Below are positions 1 through 6,227 of a stretch of DNA of 8,555 nt, in pieces. The stretch covers positions 1-8,555 of the forward strand of contig CAZBKO010000099.1 of assembly GCA_964492545.1 (NCBI GenBank). The letters run 5' to 3'. Each line of letters starts with the position of its first letter. Within the stretch, counting starts at the first letter, position 1. Below the pieces are notes generated by a model, which saw only the letters and a list, made by a program, of their open reading frames with translations, was not told the DNA's origin and did not search any database. A program made the position numbers and the translations under genes. Source of the stretch: RGIG1934 sp964492545. Lineage in GTDB: Bacteria; Bacillota; Clostridia; Lachnospirales; Lachnospiraceae.

Positions 1-19
1 GCTATCTTTTAGCCGGTGC

Positions 20-60
20 ATTGGCCGTTAGTTCAGCCGAAGGCTGAACTGTAACGCAAT
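20..60 (+). terminator. Imperfect hairpin, possible terminator of a gene left of the window
   Basis: The core is a perfect pairing of 30-38 with 42-50 around a 3-nt loop. An alternative, longer register pairs 27-38 with 42-55 with a 2-nt bulge, and 20-23 pairs with 57-60 across a small internal loop. Downstream (61-77) is AT-rich with a run of five or more T, but it does not abut the stem, so termination is plausible rather than clear. In frame 3 the first 47 bases could be the tail of a + strand gene (hydrophobic residues, then TGA at 45-47), but this is too short to call. On the minus strand the loop would be a UUCG tetraloop. Confidence 0.35.
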
Positions 61-104
61 ATCTATTATTTTTCTACATTTGCGTGGTGTAATCTGATTT
101 CCTA

Positions 105-113
105 TGATATAAT
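105..113 (+). promoter_or_regulatory. Extended -10 promoter of the EamA transporter gene
   Basis: TGATATAAT at 105-113 is a perfect extended -10 (TG, one base, TATAAT). No good -35 is visible at 16-18 bases upstream, as is common for extended -10 promoters. The predicted start point is near 120, giving a leader of about 27 nt. This argues against translation from the upstream TTG at 117, which would lie at or before the transcript's 5' end. Confidence 0.65.
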
Positions 114-146
114 ACTTTGATTAAAATGATATGGAGATTAGCAATT

Positions 147-1085
147 ATGACAGATATAAAATCAAAAAAAATAACACATTCTTTCCTTCTCATACTCACA
201 GCACTTATCTGGGGCATAGCCTTTGTGGCACAAAGTGAAGGTGGAAATGCAATAGGTCCCTATAGCTTTAACTGCATAAGATTCTTTATTGGCGGAATTA
301 TACTTATGCCTGTTATTTACGTGCTTGACAAAAAAGGAAAATCAAATAGGATCCCACAATCCAAAGCTGACCGCAAACTTTTGTATACTTCTGGAATACT
401 CTGTGGTATATTTCTTGCGTTTGCAAGCATTGTTCAGCAGCTTGGCTTATACTATGGCACAAGTGCCGGCAAAGCAGGTTTTCTAACTGCATGCTATATT
501 CTTATCGTGCCTGTTCTTGGCATATTCCTACACAAAAAATGCGGTTGGAATATATGGGTCGGTGTTGCACTGGCCCTTGTGGGTCTATATCTGCTATGCA
601 TAAACAAAAACGTTAAAATTCAAATTAGTGATTTATTAGTGCTAAGCTGTTCATTGCTCTTCTCTTTTCAGATTATGCTTATTGATCACTATGCGCCTCT
701 GGTTGATAAGGTACGCCTCTCATCCATACAATTTATAACCAGTGGATTTGTATGTGCCATTCCAATGTTTTTTATCGATATGAAGCACTCAATTTCAGGA
801 ATCTGCGATACCCTGAAATCTTTTGAATCACCAAATGCATGGATAACAATTCTATATGCAGGTATTCTATCCTGCGGTGTTGCCTACACCTTACAGGTTG
901 TTGCTCAGGAAGGACTTAATCCAACAATTGCCTCTCTTCTTATGAGTTTGGAATCAGTTTTTTCTGTTCTTGCAGGCTGGATAATTCTCAATCAAACGCT
1001 AACCTTAAAGGAGCTTCTCGGATGTACCATAATGTTTGGGGCAATTATTCTTGCTCAGCTGCCTGTTAAATCGAAACGAGTATAA
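147..1085 (+). CDS. EamA/DMT-superfamily membrane transporter
   Basis: This is a 312-residue, highly hydrophobic protein of the drug/metabolite transporter superfamily, built as two EamA repeats (roughly residues 12-150 and 160-306) with about ten membrane helices. Family features visible are the first helix with LTALIWGIAF near residue 18, the SAGKAGFLTACYI stretch near 106-118, and in the second repeat NPTIASLLMSLESVFSVLAG (258-277) before a final helix. Length is typical. Substrates in this family range over amino acids, metabolites and drugs and cannot be told from sequence. I chose the ATG at 147 because GGAG lies 10 nt upstream at 133-136. The in-frame TTG at 117 and ATG at 126 lack a site, and 117 precedes the likely transcript start. 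The gene is monocistronic, with its own promoter and a terminator shared with the convergent operon. Confidence 0.88.
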   Translation: MTDIKSKKITHSFLLILTALIWGIAFVAQSEGGNAIGPYSFNCIRFFIGGIILMPVIYVLDKKGKSNRIPQSKADRKLLYTSGILCGIFLAFASIVQQLGLYYGTSAGKAGFLTACYILIVPVLGIFLHKKCGWNIWVGVALALVGLYLLCINKNVKIQISDLLVLSCSLLFSFQIMLIDHYAPLVDKVRLSSIQFITSGFVCAIPMFFIDMKHSISGICDTLKSFESPNAWITILYAGILSCGVAYTLQVVAQEGLNPTIASLLMSLESVFSVLAGWIILNQTLTLKELLGCTIMFGAIILAQLPVKSKRV

Positions 1086-1111
1086 TCAGAATTTTTCTCT
1101 GACTATACCCG
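1077..1111. terminator. Bidirectional terminator between convergent units
   Basis: The arms 1077-1090 and 1098-1111 pair over 14 positions with two A/C mismatches around a 7-base T-rich loop. The stem starts inside the last codons of the + strand transporter gene and ends just before the stop codon of the leftward operon (1119). A T-rich stretch follows on the + side (1112-1120) and TTTCGATTT on the minus side, so it could serve both converging transcripts. Confidence 0.6.
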
Positions 1112-1118
1112 TTTATAA

Positions 1119-1577
1119 TTACTGTTCAAACTGTTGGCTCATTGCCTGGCGTTTCGCTATTTCCTGCTGAAGCATCGGGTCTTCTCTAACCATTTTCTCT
1201 TCCTCCGGCGTAAGCTTCTGTCCCGAAACTGCTTTGAGGAGTATTCCCTGAACCTTTGCGATATCCTTTAATGCATCAGCCTTATCACTATCATACAATG
1301 CTCGGTCAAGTGCTGGGTCGCTTCTCCTTGCATTCCAATAATAATCACTTTCTTCCTTACTCAGCATCTGCTCAAATCCCTTTTTGTGAAGCTGCAATAC
1401 CTTATCAAGATCATAGCTCTTATCCGAATTCTGTTCATTTGCCGCGTCAAGACCTTCCTTTGAAATCTCCACGGTATCCTGCTTACTATCTTCCTGCTTC
1501 TTAACATCACTGCTTATATTGGTGCTTGTGCTGCCGGTCTGATAAAGCCTTGCTGCTGTATCAAATTCTATTTTCAT
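1119..1577 (-). CDS. Small acidic hypothetical protein with FlgM-like N-terminal motif
   Basis: This is a 152-residue soluble protein with no cysteine, signal peptide or membrane segment. It is rich in Asp, Glu, Lys and Gln and looks largely helical. The N-terminus (MKIEFDTAARLYQ, then DTVEISKEGLDAA at 34-46) resembles the DxVEIS-type segment near the start of FlgM anti-sigma factors and some flagellar accessory proteins. The middle (58-105) and the C-terminal part (KLTPEEEKMVREDP, 121-134) match nothing I recognise. The ATG at 1577 is chosen because GGAGG lies 5 nt upstream (1583-1587). An upstream in-frame extension to 1607 would only translate the repeat element. It is last in the leftward operon, 82 nt after the solute-binding protein, the gap being filled by repeat copy A. 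The flagellar link is inference only. Confidence 0.72.
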   Translation of the reverse strand: MKIEFDTAARLYQTGSTSTNISSDVKKQEDSKQDTVEISKEGLDAANEQNSDKSYDLDKVLQLHKKGFEQMLSKEESDYYWNARRSDPALDRALYDSDKADALKDIAKVQGILLKAVSGQKLTPEEEKMVREDPMLQQEIAKRQAMSQQFEQ

Positions 1578-1582
1578 AACTA

Positions 1583-1658
1583 CCTCCATTCCGGAGCATA
1601 CTTGCACGTTGGGGCGATTCTGCCATAAAGACTACTTGTGATGCTCCTGCACAAATAG
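1583..1658 (-). repeat. Structured intergenic repeat, copy A
   Basis: This copy fills the gap between the solute-binding protein gene and the FlgM-like gene. On the minus strand it has stem I (arms 1650-1658 and 1632-1640, 9 bp with one U-G wobble valid only in the minus-strand RNA) whose 9-nt loop holds GGAGCAT (1641-1647). ATGGCA and a short GGC/GCC stem follow, then ATGCTCC (1593-1599), complementary to the loop. It ends in the gene's GGAGG Shine-Dalgarno (1583-1587). The block 1584-1599 is identical, base for base, to 5329-5344 in copy B. The internal hairpin is shortened relative to copies B-D. Confidence 0.75.
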
Positions 1659-1659
1659 C

Positions 1660-3042
1660 CTACTTGTTATTTCTTTGTTCCTCGAAGGCTTTTTTCAAAT
1701 TATCCATGTAATAAGAAAAATCATACATTGTATTTTCATCCTTCATATATTTAGGGTTGTTACTTTTGGAAATTTCCAACATACTGTTAAACATTACAGG
1801 ATAGAATTCAAGATCAAATGTTACCTGACCAAGCTGTGAAATATGGTCTTCAGGAAGATCATACATATCGCTTAGGTAGTCTAATGCATCCTTAGTATTA
1901 GGAATAATATTATCTTCCTTCGCAAACTCCTTATTAGCATCTTCGCTGAACAAATAATTTAGGAATCTCAATGACCACTCAATGTTCTTTGAGTTCTTGT
2001 TAACTGAAATCCCCTGAGAAGGTGACAAATACGCATATGAGCCCTCATCCGATACAGGCGACATAATGAATTCATATTCAATATTACTATGATAATCTTC
2101 AATATATTTATCAACCATATGACAATATGACATTGGTGCTGGCATAAATGCTATATTACCTATATCGTCAACTTTTTTGTATTCATTACTCTGTTCATCC
2201 ATTTTAATATTAAGAAAATCTTTAGCTACACTTTTCATATCCATATCCGTAAATGAATGAAGAGTGTTCTCTACATATTTGTAATTGTAATATCTTTTAG
2301 CCGTCAGTTCGTATAAAAAGCTTAAGGGTTCTTCAAAAAGCTTCTCAACTCCATCCTCACAATTATTTATAGTAGTATAAATTTTATTGTAATCATCAGC
2401 ATTTGCTATCATATTACAAATATATGGATACATTAGCAGCTGTGAAAAATCCCCGGGATTACCCTGCAGAGGTACATACCCATTTTCACTTAAAACTTTG
2501 CAGTCATCCAAAAGCTCCTGCCTGTTAGTCGGTACCTTTAAATTATACTTATCAAGAAGTGTTTTATTCACAAACATCCCTCTGACTTCACCACCAAATG
2601 GTATTGTGTATAGCTGCTCATTATTTGTAGCTGTTGTTCCGATAAGTATTGCATTCTTAATTAGGCCCTCATATGTATTTGACAAATCCAGCTCATCCTT
2701 ATGTTCATAGAAATCCAATGCATATGGAAACGTATCACTTGTTGCCTGAATATTGCTTGTCACAAACATATCAAGACTGTCCGGATCCTCCTTAAGTCTC
2801 TTCAGCGACAATTCAGCGTAGTTCTGTATATATTCATACTGAATTGTACAATTGGGATATTTGTCATGAAACTTACTTGCAATAACCTCAAGTGCTTTGA
2901 AATCCTCCCAAGGTCCTGTAACCGTAAGCAGCACCTTTTGTGATGTATCAACATCATCCGTACTTTTCTTTTTGCTGCATCCTCCAAATGTCATAGCACA
3001 AATAGCTATAACAATCATAACAGCATAAATCCTTCTCTTCAT
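1660..3042 (-). CDS. Lipoprotein extracellular solute-binding protein (ABC type, family 1)
   Basis: This 460-residue secreted lipoprotein is of the type that captures a sugar or related solute for an ABC importer. The N-terminus is a lipoprotein signal: KRR, a hydrophobic stretch, then FGGC with the probable lipidated Cys22, followed by a Lys/Asp-rich linker. The mature part has the family-1 pattern: a first strand VLLTVTGPWED (37-47), AxKFHDKYPNxxIxYEY (55-71), the TIPFGGEVRGMFVNKTLLDKYNL region (147-168) with PTNRQELLDDCKVL after it, and near the C-terminus GISVNKNSKNIEWSLRFLNYL (344-363) with an EDANKEFA-like segment. The start is fixed by AAGGAG 5-6 nt upstream, which overlaps the end of the methyltransferase gene. 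That stop is only 2 nt away, so translation is probably coupled. No permease or ATPase gene lies in the window, so the transporter is elsewhere or the protein has another role such as sensing. The substrate is unknown. Confidence 0.85.
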   Translation of the reverse strand: MKRRIYAVMIVIAICAMTFGGCSKKKSTDDVDTSQKVLLTVTGPWEDFKALEVIASKFHDKYPNCTIQYEYIQNYAELSLKRLKEDPDSLDMFVTSNIQATSDTFPYALDFYEHKDELDLSNTYEGLIKNAILIGTTATNNEQLYTIPFGGEVRGMFVNKTLLDKYNLKVPTNRQELLDDCKVLSENGYVPLQGNPGDFSQLLMYPYICNMIANADDYNKIYTTINNCEDGVEKLFEEPLSFLYELTAKRYYNYKYVENTLHSFTDMDMKSVAKDFLNIKMDEQSNEYKKVDDIGNIAFMPAPMSYCHMVDKYIEDYHSNIEYEFIMSPVSDEGSYAYLSPSQGISVNKNSKNIEWSLRFLNYLFSEDANKEFAKEDNIIPNTKDALDYLSDMYDLPEDHISQLGQVTFDLEFYPVMFNSMLEISKSNNPKYMKDENTMYDFSYYMDNLKKAFEEQRNNK

Positions 3043-3044
3043 TG

Positions 3045-3827
3045 CTACTCCTTCCTTAGAATATCAAGAGTATGCGCACCTGCACCCACAAGCTCCCTTC
3101 TCTCGCATGTAGACAAATGATATTTAACAAATATATCAAATGTCTCCTCATCCATTCCATTTAAAACAGGTCTTAAGTAATCCGCTGGTCCATCTGCCGA
3201 TATTATCTTTAATCTCTCCAGCTTCGCCGCTTCATTTAACTCGTCAATATTATCTAATCTCATGTAATCATACAAATCCTTAGAGGATGAAAGTGTTCTA
3301 AAGTCATCGCTCAGACGCCCTTCCTCTATGCATTCTTTAATATTGTTCTGCTTAAATGCATAGGTGATAACACTGTACTCATTCATACAGTATGCCACCA
3401 TGATAATTCCACCTGATTTTGTAACTCGTTTGGCCTCATTTAATGCTTTGAGCTTGTCCTCAAATGTATATAAATGATACATAGGTCCAAACAGCAATGT
3501 TAGGTCAAAGGTGCTGTCATCCAGTTTTGACAGCTTCATAGCGTTGCCCTGCATCGCCTTCACAGAGGAATTTTTCGACTTCAGAATACCAAGATTGTAC
3601 TTAACAAGCTCCACTGCAGTGACATCATATCCTTCCTCTGCCAATGCCACAGAATATCTTCCGGTTCCGGCTCCTATATCCAACACCTTAGGATTGTCCA
3701 TCTGTTCAAGATACTGATGAATATACTTCATCGATGTAATATATTCAACCTGCCCATGTCTCCTTGTCAGTCTCTTATCTTCGTTGAATTTGTTGTAATA
3801 CTTTTCAAGCTCTGTCATCTGTTTCAT
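3045..3827 (-). CDS. Class I SAM-dependent methyltransferase
   Basis: This 260-residue cytosolic protein has a Rossmann-type SAM-binding fold. Motif I is VLDIGAGTG at 48-56. The acidic end of strand 2 is in AVELV (Glu73). The motif after the Asn/Ala loop is QGNAMKL (93-99), motif IV is FDLTLLFGPMYHL (107-119), and the strand-5 region is KSGGIIMVAY (137-146). It looks like a methyltransferase domain 25/11 type small-molecule or RNA enzyme; the C-terminal 100 residues are not diagnostic and the substrate is unknown. The ATG at 3827 has AGGTG about 5 nt upstream. The gene begins 8 nt after the NYN gene and ends 2 nt before the lipoprotein gene, so it belongs to the leftward operon. Confidence 0.85.
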   Translation of the reverse strand: MKQMTELEKYYNKFNEDKRLTRRHGQVEYITSMKYIHQYLEQMDNPKVLDIGAGTGRYSVALAEEGYDVTAVELVKYNLGILKSKNSSVKAMQGNAMKLSKLDDSTFDLTLLFGPMYHLYTFEDKLKALNEAKRVTKSGGIIMVAYCMNEYSVITYAFKQNNIKECIEEGRLSDDFRTLSSSKDLYDYMRLDNIDELNEAAKLERLKIISADGPADYLRPVLNGMDEETFDIFVKYHLSTCERRELVGAGAHTLDILRKE

Positions 3828-3835
3828 ATAAACAC

Positions 3836-4777
3836 CTATTTCTTAATTAATTTTACCTTGTTAGTCTCAACTCTTAAGCACTTAAAGCTTCTAAGAAAGC
3901 TTGAAAATCTGCTGTATCCGTACTCATCAATATCAAAATGTGGAATCTCTTTTTCAAGCTCACGTTTAATAATAGAAAGATTATCAACCTTTCCTTTATT
4001 TCTCATTAATATCTTTTGTATCCTCTGTTCAACATCCTGCTTATTTGTCTTATCAAGAGCATACACAATCATCCTGTTGTTCTTCTTCTCAACAGAAATA
4101 TTTTTTATCTCCTGAGTAATAAATACGCTGAGCTTGCTGTAGCCATAGTTTCTGACATCAAAATCATTGTATTTCTGGCTAAGTCTACTGCCGAGCATTC
4201 CCATATCAACCTCACCATTTGTCACATTAATAATATCAAGCACTGCGCTTTGCAGCTCGCCTATACTTGTAATATCCGTTGTCTCTTGGGATGTATTCTT
4301 CTCAGCAACGTGCTCTCTCTCTCGTTCCTTTTCCTGTTCGTAAATAATATCCAAATTAATAAATCTGTTGCAGGATTTTTTAAGGGAAACAGGAGTATTT
4401 GCGACTCCCATTCCTAAAACATATTTCTGTTCTTCTCTGAGTTTCATGGCAAGTCTTGTAAAATCGCTGTCACTTGTGACAAGACAAAATGCATCCACAT
4501 GACTTCTGTACAAAAGGTCCATGGCATCAATAACAAGTGCCATATCCGTTGAATTCTTACCTGAAGTATATGAAAACTGCTGGATTGGAATTAAAGAGTA
4601 CTCCAAAAGTAAATCCTCTTTCCATCCATTTACTCTTGACCAGTTTCCATAGATTCTCCTGCATGATGCAAATCCATACTTGTCGAGTTCATTGAAAATT
4701 ATTGATGCATATCTGCTGCTTATATTCTCAGAATCAATAAGCACTGCAAATTTCATTATGTGTTCTTCCTGTTCCAT
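3836..4777 (-). CDS. NYN-domain (LabA/DUF88-like) predicted RNase with two OST-HTH/LOTUS domains
   Basis: This is a 313-residue cytosolic protein. Residues 8-148 form a NYN/PIN-like nuclease domain: VLIDSENI with Asp15 after strand 1, NSTDMALVIDAMDLL with Asp78, and CLVTSDSDF with Asp103 and Asp105. These are the acidic positions expected to hold a metal ion. A charged linker (147-168) follows, then two OST-HTH (LOTUS) repeats at about 172-241 and 247-312, sharing the signature FDVxxYGYSKLSxF (206-219) and FDIDEYGYSRFSSF (281-294). LOTUS domains are known for RNA (notably G-rich or structured RNA) and protein binding, so an RNA-directed nuclease is likely, although activity is inference. The ATG at 4777 overlaps the upstream stop as TAATG with AAGGA 7 nt away. 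The ATG at 4756, matching the usual MKFAVLID family start, is a credible alternative with AGGA 10 nt upstream. Confidence 0.87.
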   Translation of the reverse strand: MEQEEHIMKFAVLIDSENISSRYASIIFNELDKYGFASCRRIYGNWSRVNGWKEDLLLEYSLIPIQQFSYTSGKNSTDMALVIDAMDLLYRSHVDAFCLVTSDSDFTRLAMKLREEQKYVLGMGVANTPVSLKKSCNRFINLDIIYEQEKEREREHVAEKNTSQETTDITSIGELQSAVLDIINVTNGEVDMGMLGSRLSQKYNDFDVRNYGYSKLSVFITQEIKNISVEKKNNRMIVYALDKTNKQDVEQRIQKILMRNKGKVDNLSIIKRELEKEIPHFDIDEYGYSRFSSFLRSFKCLRVETNKVKLIKK

Positions 4778-5322
4778 TATAACATCCTTCCCATTTCATA
4801 TGCGGTCTTCATAATATCTCCATTTTCACTGAGATCGCTGTCACCACCAATAACAAGCTTACCTGAAAGCACCATTTTTCTTGATAAAAATGTACTGAGA
4901 TACCAATCATAGGTCTCTGTGTATTTCTCATATTTTTCGGGAGCACCCTGTGCAAATATGCCAAAAAGCTTAATTCCCTCCGGAATTCTTGGCTGTCTGT
5001 TTTTATCTGTCAGACAGTAATTTCTATTCATAAAAGTAATCATTGGACCGGAAATTTGCGAATAATAGTTAGGAGATGTTACTACTAATGCATCACATTC
5101 TCTTATCTCATCATAATACTTACCCATATCATCCTGAATTACGCAATCCGTTCCATTCTGTCTACATGAGCCACATCCCATGCAACCATGAATATTCATA
5201 TTCTGCACATTATGTACAACAACCTCGTGTCCCGATTCTCTTGCTCCTTCTATAAGTTTCATTGCAGCCTTATATGACACACTATTTTCTCTGCTGCTAC
5301 CGAGCATTACTAATACCTTCAT
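4777..5322 (-). CDS. NAD(P)H-dependent FMN reductase / iron-sulfur flavoprotein-like protein
   Basis: This 181-residue flavodoxin-fold protein of the FMN-reductase family probably moves electrons from NAD(P)H through FMN. The phosphate-binding loop is LGSSRENS (7-14), after strand 1 (KVLVM). A cysteine motif C-x2-C-x2-C-x6-C at residues 47, 50, 53 and 60, followed by DDM, matches the spacing described for iron-sulfur flavoproteins, which bind a 4Fe-4S cluster. The second flavin region is TSPNYYSQISGPMITFMNR (82-100). The C-terminal third is short but not obviously broken. The start at 5322 is set by GGAG 6 nt upstream; reading in frame back to 5412 would only translate the repeat element. It is the first gene of the leftward operon, behind a leader of about 130 nt that contains copy B. 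The physiological substrate is unknown. Confidence 0.85.
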   Translation of the reverse strand: MKVLVMLGSSRENSVSYKAAMKLIEGARESGHEVVVHNVQNMNIHGCMGCGSCRQNGTDCVIQDDMGKYYDEIRECDALVVTSPNYYSQISGPMITFMNRNYCLTDKNRQPRIPEGIKLFGIFAQGAPEKYEKYTETYDWYLSTFLSRKMVLSGKLVIGGDSDLSENGDIMKTAYEMGRML

Positions 5323-5328
5323 ACTAAT

Positions 5329-5402
5329 CTCCATTCCGGAGCATCCCTGCTGCGTGGCAAAGTGAAATTCATCTTTGCCATAAATACTATTTGTTATGCT
5401 CC
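5329..5402 (-). repeat. Structured 5' UTR repeat, copy B
   Basis: This copy lies in the leader of the five-gene operon. On the minus strand it begins with GGAGCAT (5396-5402) and ACAAATAG, then ATGGCA, and an internal hairpin (5355-5380) with TGGCAAAG paired to CTTTGCCA plus three inner pairs. It continues to ATGCTCC (5338-5344), the inverted partner of the first block, and ends in the flavoprotein gene's GGAG (5329-5332). The left arm of stem I seen in copies A and C is missing. The hairpin sequence differs from that in copies C and D but keeps pairing. Confidence 0.75.
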
Positions 5403-5458
5403 TTACCATCATTTTCTATTATTATCTCATCATCTTATTTAAGCTTTAATCTTAATCC

Positions 5459-5467
5459 ATTATAGCA
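5459..5467 (-). promoter_or_regulatory. Extended -10 promoter of the five-gene operon
   Basis: On the minus strand this reads TGCTATAAT, a perfect extended -10. No strong -35 is visible upstream. The start point is predicted near 5452, giving an untranslated leader of about 130 nt that runs through repeat copy B. The sequence to the right is very AT-rich and shared with the divergent promoter at 5502-5529. Confidence 0.65.
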
Positions 5468-5501
5468 CATTTCATTTAATAATTCTTTAACTTTATTTCC
5501 A

Positions 5502-5529
5502 TTGATTGTTCACATTTAGCTTTTATACT
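5502..5529 (+). promoter_or_regulatory. Promoter of the divergent unknown gene
   Basis: TTGATT (5502-5507) and TATACT (5524-5529) are separated by 16 bases, a reasonable sigma-A promoter. The start is expected near 5536, about 30 nt before the ATG. The -35 lies roughly 40 bases from the opposing operon's -10, so the two promoters could be controlled together. Confidence 0.6.
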
Positions 5530-5566
5530 AAATTCATAATCAAACACGTACAAGGAGGAATTGCCA

Positions 5567-6154
5567 ATGTATGAAATGTACCACGAGAACCGTAAATTGT
5601 TAACAGACGCAGAGTGCTACGAGCTGCGAGACAACATAATAGATACCACAAAATACTCACATGCCCACTATACTTCCGTAAGAGAAATACATATGTCGAT
5701 ACCTTCATCAGATAATGAATATATTATTCGTACTTCCTCTGAGGAAAAAGGACGCACATATCTGATTAAGCGTTCTATCTGGGGTGAAGTTATTAATGAA
5801 TACCGGGAAATTATTTCAAAATCCGACTGTATGCATATTTTATCCTACGATACAGACTGGATGAAGGAAAATAACAGTTCTATTATACAGGAGATATATC
5901 TTCAAATTGAATTCAATCAATGTGAATTTTCACAAATAGTTGAGCATCTTCAGGAAGTATATATTAATCCTTATATTGGTGAACGAATTACAATCAATAT
6001 TCTTGATAAATTCAGCACCAACATGATTACCGAGTTTTTCGAAAATTCTTTATCATATTATCCTTGCTCACACAAGCGTTCATTTGTCGTAACATCCCAG
6101 AAGTCTTTGGCTTCTCCTGTTATGGTAATCCCCCAACGTGGTGGCTCGGTGTAG
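5567..6154 (+). CDS. Hypothetical protein, function not recognised
   Basis: This 195-residue soluble protein has no signal peptide or membrane segment. The start at 5567 is chosen because AGGAGG (5553-5558) is 8 nt upstream; the TTG at 5561 is too close. It contains alternating charged and aromatic stretches suggestive of a mixed alpha/beta fold: NRKLLTDAECYELRDNI (8-24), YIIRTSSEEKGRTYLIKRS (52-70) and ERITINILDKFSTN (139-152). The pattern of an N-terminal helix, then arginine- and lysine-bearing strands, very loosely recalls VTC/CYTH-type proteins, but the diagnostic motifs are absent and I do not assign it. The last 30 residues (PCSHKRSFVV to QRGGSV) look basic and unstructured. The gene is divergent from the flavoprotein operon, has its own promoter, and is followed by a hairpin. 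Confidence 0.75.
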   Translation: MYEMYHENRKLLTDAECYELRDNIIDTTKYSHAHYTSVREIHMSIPSSDNEYIIRTSSEEKGRTYLIKRSIWGEVINEYREIISKSDCMHILSYDTDWMKENNSSIIQEIYLQIEFNQCEFSQIVEHLQEVYINPYIGERITINILDKFSTNMITEFFENSLSYYPCSHKRSFVVTSQKSLASPVMVIPQRGGSV

Positions 6155-6178
6155 CAGGGAAACTCCTCTTTTTAACAG

Positions 6179-6212
6179 CAAGAAGCAGCATACCAGGGTG
6201 TGCTGCTTCTTG
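6179..6212. terminator. Perfect 12-bp hairpin between convergent genes
   Basis: The arms 6179-6190 and 6201-6212 pair perfectly around a 10-nt loop. The hairpin lies 24 nt after the stop of the + strand hypothetical gene and 15 nt beyond the stop of the leftward CpXC gene. The following bases are AT-rich on the + side (TATTATATA) but not a pure T tract, and on the minus side they are CTGTTAAAAAG. It is probably a bidirectional terminator or a transcript-end stabiliser. Confidence 0.6.
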
Positions 6213-6227
6213 TATTATATACACTGC

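Noticed and set aside
117..146. Upstream TTG/ATG starts extending the EamA transporter by 10 residues
   Set aside because: The TTG lies at or before the predicted transcript start (about 120), and neither it nor the ATG at 126 has a ribosome binding site; the ATG at 147 has GGAG at 133-136.
2290..2303. 13-base match between the first bases of the window and a segment inside the solute-binding protein gene
   Set aside because: A match of this length is expected about once by chance in a window this size and has no further similarity around it.
3717..4417. Long + strand frames (about 130 codons each) opposite the NYN and methyltransferase genes
   Set aside because: They are antisense to well-supported genes, Ser/Leu/Phe-rich by reverse complement of coding sequence, and lack ribosome binding sites.
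5323..5412. 30-residue N-terminal extension of the flavoprotein
   Set aside because: It only translates repeat copy B in frame; the conserved fold starts at MKVLVMLGSS, directly after a good ribosome binding site.
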